Assembly (NCBI GenBank): GCA_016929205.1
Contig: JAFGJF010000620.1
Coordinates: 1 to 6,268 of the forward strand
DNA length: 6,268 nucleotides
Direction of reading: 5' to 3'
Origin: Anaerolineae bacterium
Lineage (GTDB): Bacteria; Chloroflexota; Anaerolineae; JAFGEY01
The notes beneath the pieces are model-generated. The model was not told the origin of the DNA, ran no database searches, and saw nothing but the letters and a program-made list of their open reading frames with translations. How positions within the stretch are numbered: the first letter of the stretch is position 1; every line of letters starts with the position of its first letter. Shown here piece by piece: positions 1 through 6,268 of the stretch. Position numbers and translations under genes: made by a program.

Positions 1-2705
1 AGGAGGGTGAGGAAAAGCGCACGCTGCTCCTCGACGGGCCAGTGGGCGATCTGCCAGTCGTGGCCGACTTTGGCTGGAATCGCTGGGCCAACGAATCGAC
101 GATCGCAGCAACGCTGTTGTGGTGGCTGGCCGTCGCCCTGTTCGGGTGGCTGGTCTTGCCGATCGTCTTGCTCGTTTTTCGCGGCCTGCGCGACCGGGGC
201 TATCTGCTCGCCCGTTCGATCGGCTTGATCGTGGTCGGCTACCTGGTATGGCTGCCATCTGCCCTGCACTGGCTGAAAAACGGCCTGCCGCTGACGTTCG
301 CCGCCATTGCCTTGACCGCGCTGTGCTCGGGCCTGCTGCTGCGACGTCACTGGACGGAACTGAAGACGTTTCTCCGCGACAACTGGCGCGTCATCTTGAT
401 CGGTGAAGCCGTATTTGGACTGGCATTCCTGCTCTTTGTGGTCATCCGCGTGCTCAATCCCGATCTGTGGCATCCGTGGAATGGCGGCGAAAAGGGCATG
501 GATATCGCCTACCTGAATGCCTGTATGCGCAGCGCACACCTGCCGCCCTACGATCCCTACTATTCAGATGGGTACCTGAATTATTACTATTACGGCCAGT
601 TCTTGATCTCGATCCTCACCCGCCTGACCGGCCTGACGACGACGGTGGCTTTTAACCTGGCTGTGCCGCTCTATTTTGCCCTGACGGTGAGCAATGCCTT
701 TTCGATCGGCTATACTCTGGCCGGAAAGGTACTGGCTGGCCAGATGCGGGCCGGGAAACGAACGTTATCTGGAGAAAAAGGAACGGAGGCTTTAGCCGGT
801 CAAGGCTCGCAAGAGATCAAAATGCCGCCCACATTCGGCATCGGGCACGGACTGCTGGCCGTATTGTGCGTGACCATCCTCGGCAACCTGGCCAGCGCCA
901 CGCAGCTGATCAACAAGCTGGGCAACCTTGGCCTGGGAGCATCCACGTTTACCAGCCGCATCCCCGGCCTGCAGGAAATCGTGTGGGCCGTGCAGGGGGT
1001 GTGGCAGATCTTGTTCCACGATGCCGTGCTGCCCACCTTTAACTATTGGGATCCCAGCCGTGTGGTAGGATTGACGATCAACGAGTTTCCCTATTGGAGC
1101 TTTTTATTTGCCGATCTGCACCCGCACATGATGAACATCCCGTTCACGGTCCTGGTGATTGCCTTTGCCCTCAACTGGCTGCTGCGCACGCGCGCACCTG
1201 CCCGTTCCATTCCGCCGCTCGAACGCGACGCGCCAACGCCCACCACCGAATGGGCATTGCTGAAAACCAGTTGGCGCTATCTCACACGGCAGCTCGACTG
1301 GGGCGAACTGTTGAACTGGGTATTGTGGCCGCTGGCGCTGGGCGTGCTGGCCGCGATCAATACCTGGGATTTCCCCGCCTATGCCGGGTTGAGCGGCCTG
1401 ATCGTGCTTTTTGTATCCATCCGAACACGCGGCAAACAGGGTGTCATACCCGCCCTGCTCGTGGGTGTGGCCTTGGCCGCAGCCGGTCTGCTGCTCTATT
1501 CGCCCTTTTTCAAGTACTATACCGTGCTCTATGCCGGTTTGGGCTGGAGCCTGGGGCGCACAGCCACCGATCTGGGTGAGTTTTTGACCATGTGGGGATT
1601 CATGCTCTTTCTTGCCGTCTCGCTGCTGATCGTGGTCTGGTGGACAGGACGCTCGCGGTGGGGCATCTTGCGCCTCAGCCGCCTGGCAGTGCGCTACCTG
1701 CCGCGCCTCCATCGTCTGGAACAGGCCTACGGACTGTTTGTGCACAAGCCCGGTTTGGGCTATCGCCTTTCTTTCCTCGGCCTTGTGGCCCTGATCCTGC
1801 TGCTGGCCTTGTTTGCCTACAAGAGCTACTGGCTGCTCTTTGTGATGGTCCCCCTGTTGCTGCTGGCTGCCGTATTGATGGCCGACGCACAGTTGACCGA
1901 CGAACGGCGTTTTGTACTTGCCTTGGTCTTTACCTCGTTCTTGCTCCTGGTGGGCACCGAACTCTTTTATCTCAAGGACTTTTTGGCCGGAGACACGTCC
2001 GGCTGGTGGCGCATGAACACGCTATTCAAGTTCTATCTACAGGTCTGGATTATGCTCGGCATCGCCATTGGTGTGTCACTGCCGGGAATATGGCAGGCTG
2101 TAGAGCGGTGGGGGGCCGGATGGCGATGGCTGTGGACAATGGCCTTTACCCTGCTGCTGACCGCCGCGGCGTTGTTCCCGCTCCTGGGCACGCCGGCACG
2201 GGTGATCGAGCGGTTTCCCAAAGAACGCCCGCCGATCGGCACGCTCGACGGCATGGCGTTTATGACCGTGGGCGTCTACACCTGGCCCGATGAAAACAAC
2301 CCCATCACCTTGCGCGGCGATTACGAGGCCATCCGCTGGCTGCGCGACAACGTCAAAGGCACGCCGGTGTTGGCCGAGGCGCCAATCGGCTACTATCGCG
2401 AGTTTGGCGTCCGCGTGACCAGCTATACCGGGCTGCCAACGTTGAAAGGCATGCACGCCTCGGAGCAGCGATACGGCTGGCAGGTGGGCACGCGCAGCGG
2501 ACAGGCCAACGAACTGTTTATGTCCAACGATCTGCCACGAACGGTCGAGCTGATCGACGAGTTGGGCGTCAAGTACATTTACGTCGGCCCGCTAGAACGA
2601 ACCCAATACCCGCACTCGATCGCCAAATTCGAGGAACTGGTATTCAGCAAATACCTGTCGATCGTCTATCAAAACGACCTGGTCACCATTTATCAAGTCG
2701 ACTAG
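1..2705 (+). CDS. DUF2298 / Chlor_Arch_YYY polytopic membrane protein, predicted GT-C glycosyltransferase (5' partial)
   Basis: This is a highly hydrophobic integral membrane protein with roughly 14-17 predicted membrane segments. Residues are numbered from the GTG at 42. The signature motifs of the YYY family appear in order: GGEKGMD (148-154), a PPYDPYY segment (168-174), NYYYYG (180-185), INEFPYWSF then ADLHPH (346-362), NTWDFPAY (440-447) and RMNTLFKFYLQVW (about 657-669). A soluble, probably extracytoplasmic tail of about 170 residues follows and contains TSYTGLP (about 793-799). DUF2298 is thought to have the GT-C glycosyltransferase fold, and the acidic residues of GGEKGMD and YDP in the first large loop are the likely catalytic or metal-binding ones (inference). 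Substrate unknown. The frame stays open from position 3 to 42, and no ribosome binding site precedes the GTG, so the gene probably begins outside the window. The upstream residues (LLLDGPVGDLPVV) resemble an exposed linker after another domain. A hydrophilic insert lies at about 226-263. No TPR repeats follow the domain. Confidence 0.9.
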   Translation, partial: EGEEKRTLLLDGPVGDLPVVADFGWNRWANESTIAATLLWWLAVALFGWLVLPIVLLVFRGLRDRGYLLARSIGLIVVGYLVWLPSALHWLKNGLPLTFAAIALTALCSGLLLRRHWTELKTFLRDNWRVILIGEAVFGLAFLLFVVIRVLNPDLWHPWNGGEKGMDIAYLNACMRSAHLPPYDPYYSDGYLNYYYYGQFLISILTRLTGLTTTVAFNLAVPLYFALTVSNAFSIGYTLAGKVLAGQMRAGKRTLSGEKGTEALAGQGSQEIKMPPTFGIGHGLLAVLCVTILGNLASATQLINKLGNLGLGASTFTSRIPGLQEIVWAVQGVWQILFHDAVLPTFNYWDPSRVVGLTINEFPYWSFLFADLHPHMMNIPFTVLVIAFALNWLLRTRAPARSIPPLERDAPTPTTEWALLKTSWRYLTRQLDWGELLNWVLWPLALGVLAAINTWDFPAYAGLSGLIVLFVSIRTRGKQGVIPALLVGVALAAAGLLLYSPFFKYYTVLYAGLGWSLGRTATDLGEFLTMWGFMLFLAVSLLIVVWWTGRSRWGILRLSRLAVRYLPRLHRLEQAYGLFVHKPGLGYRLSFLGLVALILLLALFAYKSYWLLFVMVPLLLLAAVLMADAQLTDERRFVLALVFTSFLLLVGTELFYLKDFLAGDTSGWWRMNTLFKFYLQVWIMLGIAIGVSLPGIWQAVERWGAGWRWLWTMAFTLLLTAAALFPLLGTPARVIERFPKERPPIGTLDGMAFMTVGVYTWPDENNPITLRGDYEAIRWLRDNVKGTPVLAEAPIGYYREFGVRVTSYTGLPTLKGMHASEQRYGWQVGTRSGQANELFMSNDLPRTVELIDELGVKYIYVGPLERTQYPHSIAKFEELVFSKYLSIVYQNDLVTIYQVD

Positions 2706-2717
2706 TCATCCAAATTC

Positions 2718-2745
2718 TTGATCTTTTATCGTCCAGATCTACACT
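2718..2745 (+). promoter_or_regulatory. Possible weak promoter before the M14 peptidase gene
   Basis: TTGATC (2718-2723) and TACACT (2740-2745) match the housekeeping -35 and -10 consensus at four of six positions each, with a 16-base spacer. They sit in the 58-base gap between the YYY gene and the peptidase. I see no hairpin terminator in this gap, so read-through from upstream is equally possible. Such matches occur by chance in AT-rich gaps. Confidence 0.25.
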
Positions 2746-2763
2746 TACAAGAGGAGAAAACCC

Positions 2764-4494
2764 ATGCCTGACGTTCAGTTCAACACCTATTACCGTTACG
2801 ACAACCTGACGCGCATCATCAAAGAATTTGCCGAGACCTACCCCGGCCTCGTGCGCCTGGAAAGTATAGGCCAGAGCTTCGAGGGACGCGACATCTGGGT
2901 CGCGGTCGTCACCAATTTTGAGACGGGACAAGACGGACACAAGCCCGCGCTGTGGGTCGACGGCAACATCCACGCCACCGAACTCTCTCCTTCCATCGCC
3001 TGCCTGTACCTGATCAACAAACTGGTCACCGGGTACGGCGAAAACGCTGACGTGACCCGCTGCCTGGACTCACGCGTCTTTTACGTTTGTCCCCGCGTCA
3101 ATCCCGATGGTGCAGAACTGGCCCTGGCCGATAAACCCAAATACATCCGTTCCAGCGCGCGCCCTTATCCATACGATGAAGATCCGATTGGCGGCCTGGT
3201 GACAGAAGACATCGACGGCGATGGGCGGATGCTTTGGATGCGCGTCCCCGACGCCAACGGCGTCTGGAAAGTATGTCCCGAGGAACCACGTCTGATGGTG
3301 CGTCGCGATCCCGCAGAAACGAGCGGACAATACTATCGCCTCTTGCCCGAAGGTTACGTCGAGGACTATGACGAGGTGACGCTGAATATCCAGCCGAAAA
3401 AAGAGCGGCTGGACTTGAACCGCAATTTTCCCTTCAACTGGCGGCAGGAATACGAGCAGCAAGGGTCAGGCCCTTACCCGACCTCCGAGTCGGAAACACG
3501 GGCATTGGCTCATTTCATCACCAACCACCCCAATATCACCGGGGCAGTGGCTTTTCACACCTACAGCGGCGTCATCCTGCGGCCTTATGACGACCGGCCT
3601 GATGAAAAGTTCCCGGCCGAAGATTTGTGGACCTACCAGAAAATCGGCCAAAAGGGCACCGCCATCACAAACTATCCGAACGTTTCCGTCTATCACGACT
3701 TTCGTTACCATCCCAACCAGGTCATCACCGGTGGGTTCGATACCTGGATGTACGATCACTTGGGCACTTTTGGCTGGACGGTCGAGATTTGGAGCCCGCA
3801 GCGGCAGGCAGGCATCAAGGAATATAAATACATCGAATGGTATCGTGAGCATCCGCTGGAAGAAGACCTGAAAATGCTCCAGTGGAGCGACGAAACGCTA
3901 AATGGCAAGGGTTACATTGACTGGTACACGTTCGATCACCCCCAGTTGGGCCCGGTTGAACTGGGCGGTTGGGACGAAGTGTATGCCTGGCGCAACCCGC
4001 CGCCGGCATTCCTGGAAACCGAGATCGCACCTTTTGCCGACTGGCTGGTGTGGCATCTGCTGATCTCGCCGCGCCTGGAGCTGTACGAGGCAAGCGCCAA
4101 GCCGCTGGGCGAGGGCGCGTATCGCGTGCGTCTGGTGGTGCACAACACCGGCTGGCTGCCTTCCTATGTGACCAAAAAGGCGCTGGAGAAAAAGGTGGCA
4201 CGTGGTTTGGTGTGCGAGATCGAACTACCGGAAGGGGCTACCCTGGAAACGGGCAAGCCGCGCGAAGAACTGGGCCAGTTGGAAGGCCGGGCCTATAAAG
4301 AGACATTCCCCAGCGTCGATGATGCCACCAGCGATCGGATCAAGGTCGAGTGGGTGGTGCGCCTGCCAGACGGTGCCACGGCGGTTGAACCCCGCCGCAC
4401 ACGGGAAGGAGCCGAGGCACAAAACAACATAGTCAAACTGACCGCCCGGCACGATCGCGCCGGCACAGTCTTTGCCGAGGTGACCCTGACATAA
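2764..4494 (+). CDS. M14 family zinc carboxypeptidase
   Basis: This is a metallopeptidase of the carboxypeptidase A fold (family M14), expected to remove C-terminal residues or cleave a related amide bond with a single zinc ion. Zinc ligands are visible: HATE (H70, E73) and AFHTYSG (H265). The substrate-binding motif DLNRNF (217-222) and a candidate catalytic glutamate in GWTVEIW (E341) are also present, as is VNPDG (112-116). About 75 residues (roughly 137-212) are inserted in the catalytic domain. They carry DIDGDGRM (149-156), an acidic loop resembling a calcium site, and such inserts occur in a bacterial M14 subgroup. A C-terminal region (about 436-576, including NTGWLPSYV) looks like a beta-sandwich domain. 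The ATG start is well supported: GAGGAG lies 7 bases upstream, and an in-frame TGA at 2719-2721 rules out a longer protein. The N-terminus is polar, with no signal peptide or membrane segment, so a cytoplasmic location is predicted, unusual for a group often exported. The physiological substrate cannot be read from the sequence. Confidence 0.92.
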   Translation: MPDVQFNTYYRYDNLTRIIKEFAETYPGLVRLESIGQSFEGRDIWVAVVTNFETGQDGHKPALWVDGNIHATELSPSIACLYLINKLVTGYGENADVTRCLDSRVFYVCPRVNPDGAELALADKPKYIRSSARPYPYDEDPIGGLVTEDIDGDGRMLWMRVPDANGVWKVCPEEPRLMVRRDPAETSGQYYRLLPEGYVEDYDEVTLNIQPKKERLDLNRNFPFNWRQEYEQQGSGPYPTSESETRALAHFITNHPNITGAVAFHTYSGVILRPYDDRPDEKFPAEDLWTYQKIGQKGTAITNYPNVSVYHDFRYHPNQVITGGFDTWMYDHLGTFGWTVEIWSPQRQAGIKEYKYIEWYREHPLEEDLKMLQWSDETLNGKGYIDWYTFDHPQLGPVELGGWDEVYAWRNPPPAFLETEIAPFADWLVWHLLISPRLELYEASAKPLGEGAYRVRLVVHNTGWLPSYVTKKALEKKVARGLVCEIELPEGATLETGKPREELGQLEGRAYKETFPSVDDATSDRIKVEWVVRLPDGATAVEPRRTREGAEAQNNIVKLTARHDRAGTVFAEVTLT

Positions 4495-4507
4495 CAACAA
4501 ATTGTAA

Positions 4508-4536
4508 TAGTCGGCATTTTTCAGCATCTCTATAAA
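4508..4536 (+). promoter_or_regulatory. Possible promoter of the sigma / anti-sigma / YYY operon
   Basis: TATAAA (4531-4536) matches the -10 consensus at five of six positions. It lies about 60 bases before the GTG start of the sigma gene, in the only sizeable gap of this half of the window. The -35 candidate at 17-base spacing (TAGTCG, 4508-4513) is poor. No clear ECF-type -35/-10 pair was seen, so autoregulation by the encoded sigma factor is not visible. Confidence 0.3.
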
Positions 4537-4546
4537 TAGCCCGACT
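4509..4546. repeat. Inverted repeat AGTCGG / CCGACT upstream of the sigma factor gene
   Basis: AGTCGG (4509-4514) and its exact complement CCGACT (4541-4546) are separated by 26 bases, with half-site centres 32 bases apart, close to three helical turns. The spacer holds the AT-rich TATAAA. The pair could be an operator for a dimeric regulator or a weak stem at the end of the peptidase transcript. The stem is short, the loop is long, and only a broken T-run follows, so it is a poor intrinsic terminator. A chance match of this size is possible. Confidence 0.3.
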
Positions 4547-4584
4547 GTATTTTCAGTAGAGGCTTGTGGTCACCGCTGTCCGAT

Positions 4585-4590
4585 GAGGAG
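4585..4590 (+). promoter_or_regulatory. Ribosome binding site fixing the sigma factor start at GTG 4597
   Basis: GAGGAG is followed after 6 bases by GTG at 4597. The alternative in-frame TTG at 4564 has only a weak purine run one or two bases before it. This favours the shorter product of 168 residues. Confidence 0.7.
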
Positions 4591-4596
4591 TTCCGT

Positions 4597-5103
4597 GTGA
4601 GTCAGCGCGGCAAATACGAGATCCTGGCACAGCACTATAGCGAATATTTGCCCCGCGTGCTCAACTATATGCGTTTGCGCACAGATAACGAAGCGCTGGC
4701 ACAAGACTTGACAGCACGCACGTTCGAGCGCGCGCTCTCACGGCTGTCCAGCTTGCGCGATGCGGGCGCATTCGGTGGCTGGTTGTTCGCCATCGCACGC
4801 ACAGAGGTCGCCGGGCACTACCGGCGTCACCGCCCACAGTTGCCGCTCGAAAGTGCATATGGATGCCCCACTCCCGGCGAGTCAGCGGAAGGCCAGGTTG
4901 TGCAATCGGAAGAACTGGCAAACCTGGTTGGTGCATTGGCTTCTCTGCAAGCGCGCGAACAAGAGATCATCCGGCTCAAATTCATCGCCGGATTGACCAA
5001 TCGCGCCATCGGAAAAGCAATGGGATTGCGCGCGGGCAATGTGGCCGTGATCCTGCACCGGGCACTGCGTAAACTGCGTACGCAGCTAGAATCAGAGGAC
5101 TAG
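4597..5103 (+). CDS. ECF-type RNA polymerase sigma-70 family sigma factor
   Basis: This is a small alternative sigma factor that would direct RNA polymerase to a specific promoter set. Numbering starts from GTG 4597 and gives 168 residues, a usual ECF length. Region 2 spans about 10-78: the ALAQDLTARTFERAL segment (33-47) matches regions 2.1-2.2, and GGWLFAIARTEVAGHYRRHR (60-79) matches regions 2.3-2.4, which melt and read the -10 element. Region 4 spans about 110-163: LQAREQEIIRLKFIAGLTNR followed by IGKAMGLRAGNVAVILHRAL is the helix-turn-helix that reads the -35 element. The two are joined by a short polar linker, and regions 1.1 and 3 are absent. The start was chosen for the GAGGAG site 6 bases upstream. 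A TTG at 4564 would add 11 residues that are not part of the fold. The stop codon lies 2 bases before the next gene, which encodes a membrane protein fitting the role of anti-sigma factor. Its target promoters are unknown. Confidence 0.92.
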   Translation: MSQRGKYEILAQHYSEYLPRVLNYMRLRTDNEALAQDLTARTFERALSRLSSLRDAGAFGGWLFAIARTEVAGHYRRHRPQLPLESAYGCPTPGESAEGQVVQSEELANLVGALASLQAREQEIIRLKFIAGLTNRAIGKAMGLRAGNVAVILHRALRKLRTQLESED

Positions 5104-5105
5104 AT

Positions 5106-5954
5106 ATGCCAAAGAAAGAAAAGACAAAAGCAGAACGCTCCAAAGCACAGACATTGAGCGCCGAGATTGACCGTATGTTGTCCGGCGGACCTGGACAGAC
5201 AGATCGGGATCCACTGATCGAGACGGCATACCGCCTGGGGCAAATCAACGTTTTGTTACCCACCGTGCCCAAGTCTCTCGAACAAAGGGTAGCAGGCGCG
5301 ATAGCCGCAGCTGCCGGGCCGCAGATATCGTTCCGGCAACGCATCCAACCGGCGCTGTGGGGCGCGATGGCGGCGACGGTAGTGCTGTTACTTTTGTGGA
5401 CGATCACGCCCGGTGGGCGGATGGTCTTGGCAGATATGCTGAGCACGCTGCACCTGGGTCAGACATGGATCACAGTGACCCCGACCTCGGTCCCGGCCGA
5501 TGTGCAAGAAACACCTTCGCTGCGTGAGTTGTTGCCCAACTTGGCTGCTGTTGAAGCGCAGATGGGACGCCCGCCTGCCGTGCCACAGACGCTGCCCGGG
5601 GGCTATGAACTGACCGAGATCACCGCCGTATCATATCCCGATCTGCCGGCTCTGACCTCACAACCCTTTCTCTATGAGCTGTGTTATGGTCATCCTGAAG
5701 ACGAACCGGCTTTTTATCTCAAAGAATACCGCCTGGCGTTGAGTGAATTCAAAAACATCTCGGGCATCGATTACGCCGGCGACATCGTGATGGAACAGGT
5801 CAGCGTGTCGGGCATCGACGGCGCGCTGCTGACGGCCACGGGAAAAGAAACGCAGTATATCCTGGTCTGGGAACGGGATGGGTTACTGCTGGAATTGCAG
5901 AGCACGATCCTGTCCAAAGAAGAATTGTTAGACATCGCGCAGACGGTAAGGTAG
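5106..5954 (+). CDS. Single-pass membrane protein, putative anti-sigma factor with DUF4367-like C-terminal domain
   Basis: The protein has a charged N-terminal part of about 80 residues (predicted cytoplasmic), one membrane segment (about 83-101, ALWGAMAATVVLLLLWTI), and an outer part of about 180 residues. The outer part begins with a Thr/Pro-rich linker and then a domain resembling DUF4367: LPGGYELTEI (163-172), then WERDGLLLELQS (255-266) and SKEELLDIAQTV (270-281), a pattern seen in DUF4367-type sensor domains. Its position 2 bases after an ECF sigma gene and its topology suggest an anti-sigma factor that holds the sigma factor at the membrane until an outside signal arrives (inference). 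The zinc-binding HxxxCxxC motif of classical anti-sigma factors is absent, and the only cysteine is C193 in the outer domain. The ATG start has GAGGA (5095-5099) 6 bases upstream, within the end of the sigma gene, so translation of the two is probably coupled. It could instead be a membrane protein of unrelated function. Confidence 0.7.
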   Translation: MPKKEKTKAERSKAQTLSAEIDRMLSGGPGQTDRDPLIETAYRLGQINVLLPTVPKSLEQRVAGAIAAAAGPQISFRQRIQPALWGAMAATVVLLLLWTITPGGRMVLADMLSTLHLGQTWITVTPTSVPADVQETPSLRELLPNLAAVEAQMGRPPAVPQTLPGGYELTEITAVSYPDLPALTSQPFLYELCYGHPEDEPAFYLKEYRLALSEFKNISGIDYAGDIVMEQVSVSGIDGALLTATGKETQYILVWERDGLLLELQSTILSKEELLDIAQTVR

Positions 5955-5958
5955 GAGG
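5953..5958 (+). promoter_or_regulatory. Ribosome binding site overlapping the upstream stop codon, fixing a TTG start
   Basis: A perfect AGGAGG begins at the second base of the TAG stop (5952-5954) of the putative anti-sigma gene. It is followed after 6 bases by TTG at 5965. The overlap suggests translational coupling and makes the rare TTG start the best choice. Confidence 0.75.
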
Positions 5959-5964
5959 AATTCG

Positions 5965-6268
5965 TTGTCATATACGGCATACACACCCAATACCTGGCTT
6001 GAGATCGGTTACACCATTGTATGGTGGCTGGTGCTGCATGCAACCGGATGGCTGGTCTGGCCGTTGGTCTATCGTCTGTTCCGTAATTTGCCTGACCGAG
6101 GCTATGCCTTTTCCAAGCCGCTGGGATTGATCCTGATCAATTACGCGCTGTGGATGTTGAGCACGCTCGGTTTTTTCAAGAATACCTGGGGCAACATCTT
6201 GTTGGTGATGATCGGCGTGCTGGCTTTGTCCATCTTGCTCTACGGGCAGCGCAGAACCGACGCCGGGC
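5965..6268 (+). CDS. Second DUF2298 / Chlor_Arch_YYY membrane protein, N-terminal part only (3' partial)
   Basis: An open frame of 101 codons runs off the right edge. It starts at TTG, supported by AGGAGG 6 bases upstream, and lies 10 bases after the preceding gene. The visible part is strongly hydrophobic, with two or three membrane segments (about 15-35, 48-66 and 76-93). Residues 19-73 align without gaps to residues 26-80 of the protein at the left end (25 of 55 identical). Shared stretches include WWL, GWLV and DRGY, and both segments end in KN. This is the N-terminal membrane region of the YYY family. The diagnostic YYYxG and HPH motifs would lie beyond the window, so the family call rests on this homology. 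Unlike the first copy, this one clearly begins just before its first membrane segment, with no upstream fused domain. It is the third gene of the sigma/anti-sigma operon and would be co-expressed with it. Predicted role: GT-C-like transferase acting on a lipid-linked or surface glycan (inference). Confidence 0.82.
   Translation, partial: MSYTAYTPNTWLEIGYTIVWWLVLHATGWLVWPLVYRLFRNLPDRGYAFSKPLGLILINYALWMLSTLGFFKNTWGNILLVMIGVLALSILLYGQRRTDAG

Noticed and set aside
1..9. AGGAGG at 1-6 as a ribosome binding site, with GTG at 7
   Set aside because: There is no spacer between the motif and the GTG, and that frame gives a short, Cys/Ser/Arg-rich peptide ending at 228 that overlaps the YYY coding frame. 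The motif is 35 bases from the GTG at 42, too far to serve it.
42..44. GTG as the true start of the left YYY gene
   Set aside because: The frame is open back to the window edge, no ribosome binding site lies at suitable spacing, and the residues before it continue as plausible protein. Kept only as a numbering reference.
1104..1745. Long minus-strand open frame of 213 codons inside the YYY gene
   Set aside because: Composition is Gln/His/Gly-rich without recognisable domains, and it lies fully antisense to conserved YYY motifs. It is a by-product of the GC-rich coding strand.
1592..2293. Plus-strand open frame of 233 codons in another frame of the YYY gene
   Set aside because: It has no recognisable motif, is rich in Arg/Ala/Gly/Pro as expected of a shifted frame, and overlaps conserved membrane segments and the RMNTLFKF motif of the real gene.
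3070..3852. Antisense open frames opposite the M14 peptidase
   Set aside because: They overlap the zinc-ligand and NR-motif region of a clear peptidase gene and show no domain of their own.
4509..4555. Intrinsic terminator after the peptidase gene
   Set aside because: The only stem is six base pairs with a 26-base loop, and the following T-run is short and interrupted, too weak to call a terminator.
4564..4596. TTG at 4564 as start of the sigma factor
   Set aside because: It would add 11 residues outside the sigma fold and has no properly spaced ribosome binding site, whereas GTG at 4597 has GAGGAG at 6 bases.

Overview
The window most likely comes from a Chloroflexota bacterium, probably of the Anaerolineae type. 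I infer this from two genes of the DUF2298 / 'Chlor_Arch_YYY' multi-membrane family, which is known mainly from Chloroflexi and some Archaea. Moderately GC-rich DNA and free use of GTG and TTG starts fit this. All genes lie on the + strand, with short gaps and no sign of mobile elements, CRISPR, tRNA or rRNA.

Layout: (1) 1-2705 is a large polytopic membrane protein of the YYY family, a predicted GT-C-fold glycosyltransferase. Its reading frame is open to the left edge, so its N-terminus lies outside the window. (2) 2764-4494 is a complete zinc carboxypeptidase of family M14 with all recognisable catalytic residues and no signal peptide. (3) After a 102-base gap holding a possible promoter inside an inverted repeat comes a compact run: an ECF-type sigma factor (4597-5103), a single-pass membrane protein that looks like its anti-sigma factor (5106-5954), and the first 101 codons of a second YYY protein (5965 to the right edge). 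Gaps in this run are 2 and 10 bases, and the last ribosome binding site overlaps the preceding stop codon.

Working together (inference): the sigma/anti-sigma pair looks like a transmembrane signalling switch, translated as one unit with a membrane protein predicted to act on lipid-linked sugars or cell-surface glycans. The upstream YYY gene is a paralogue of the downstream one: 25 of 55 residues are identical in a gap-free alignment of the shared N-terminal membrane region. The most interesting feature of the window is thus a regulatory cassette placed between two members of a poorly characterised GT-C-like family. The peptidase may belong to the same cell-envelope locus or be an unrelated neighbour.
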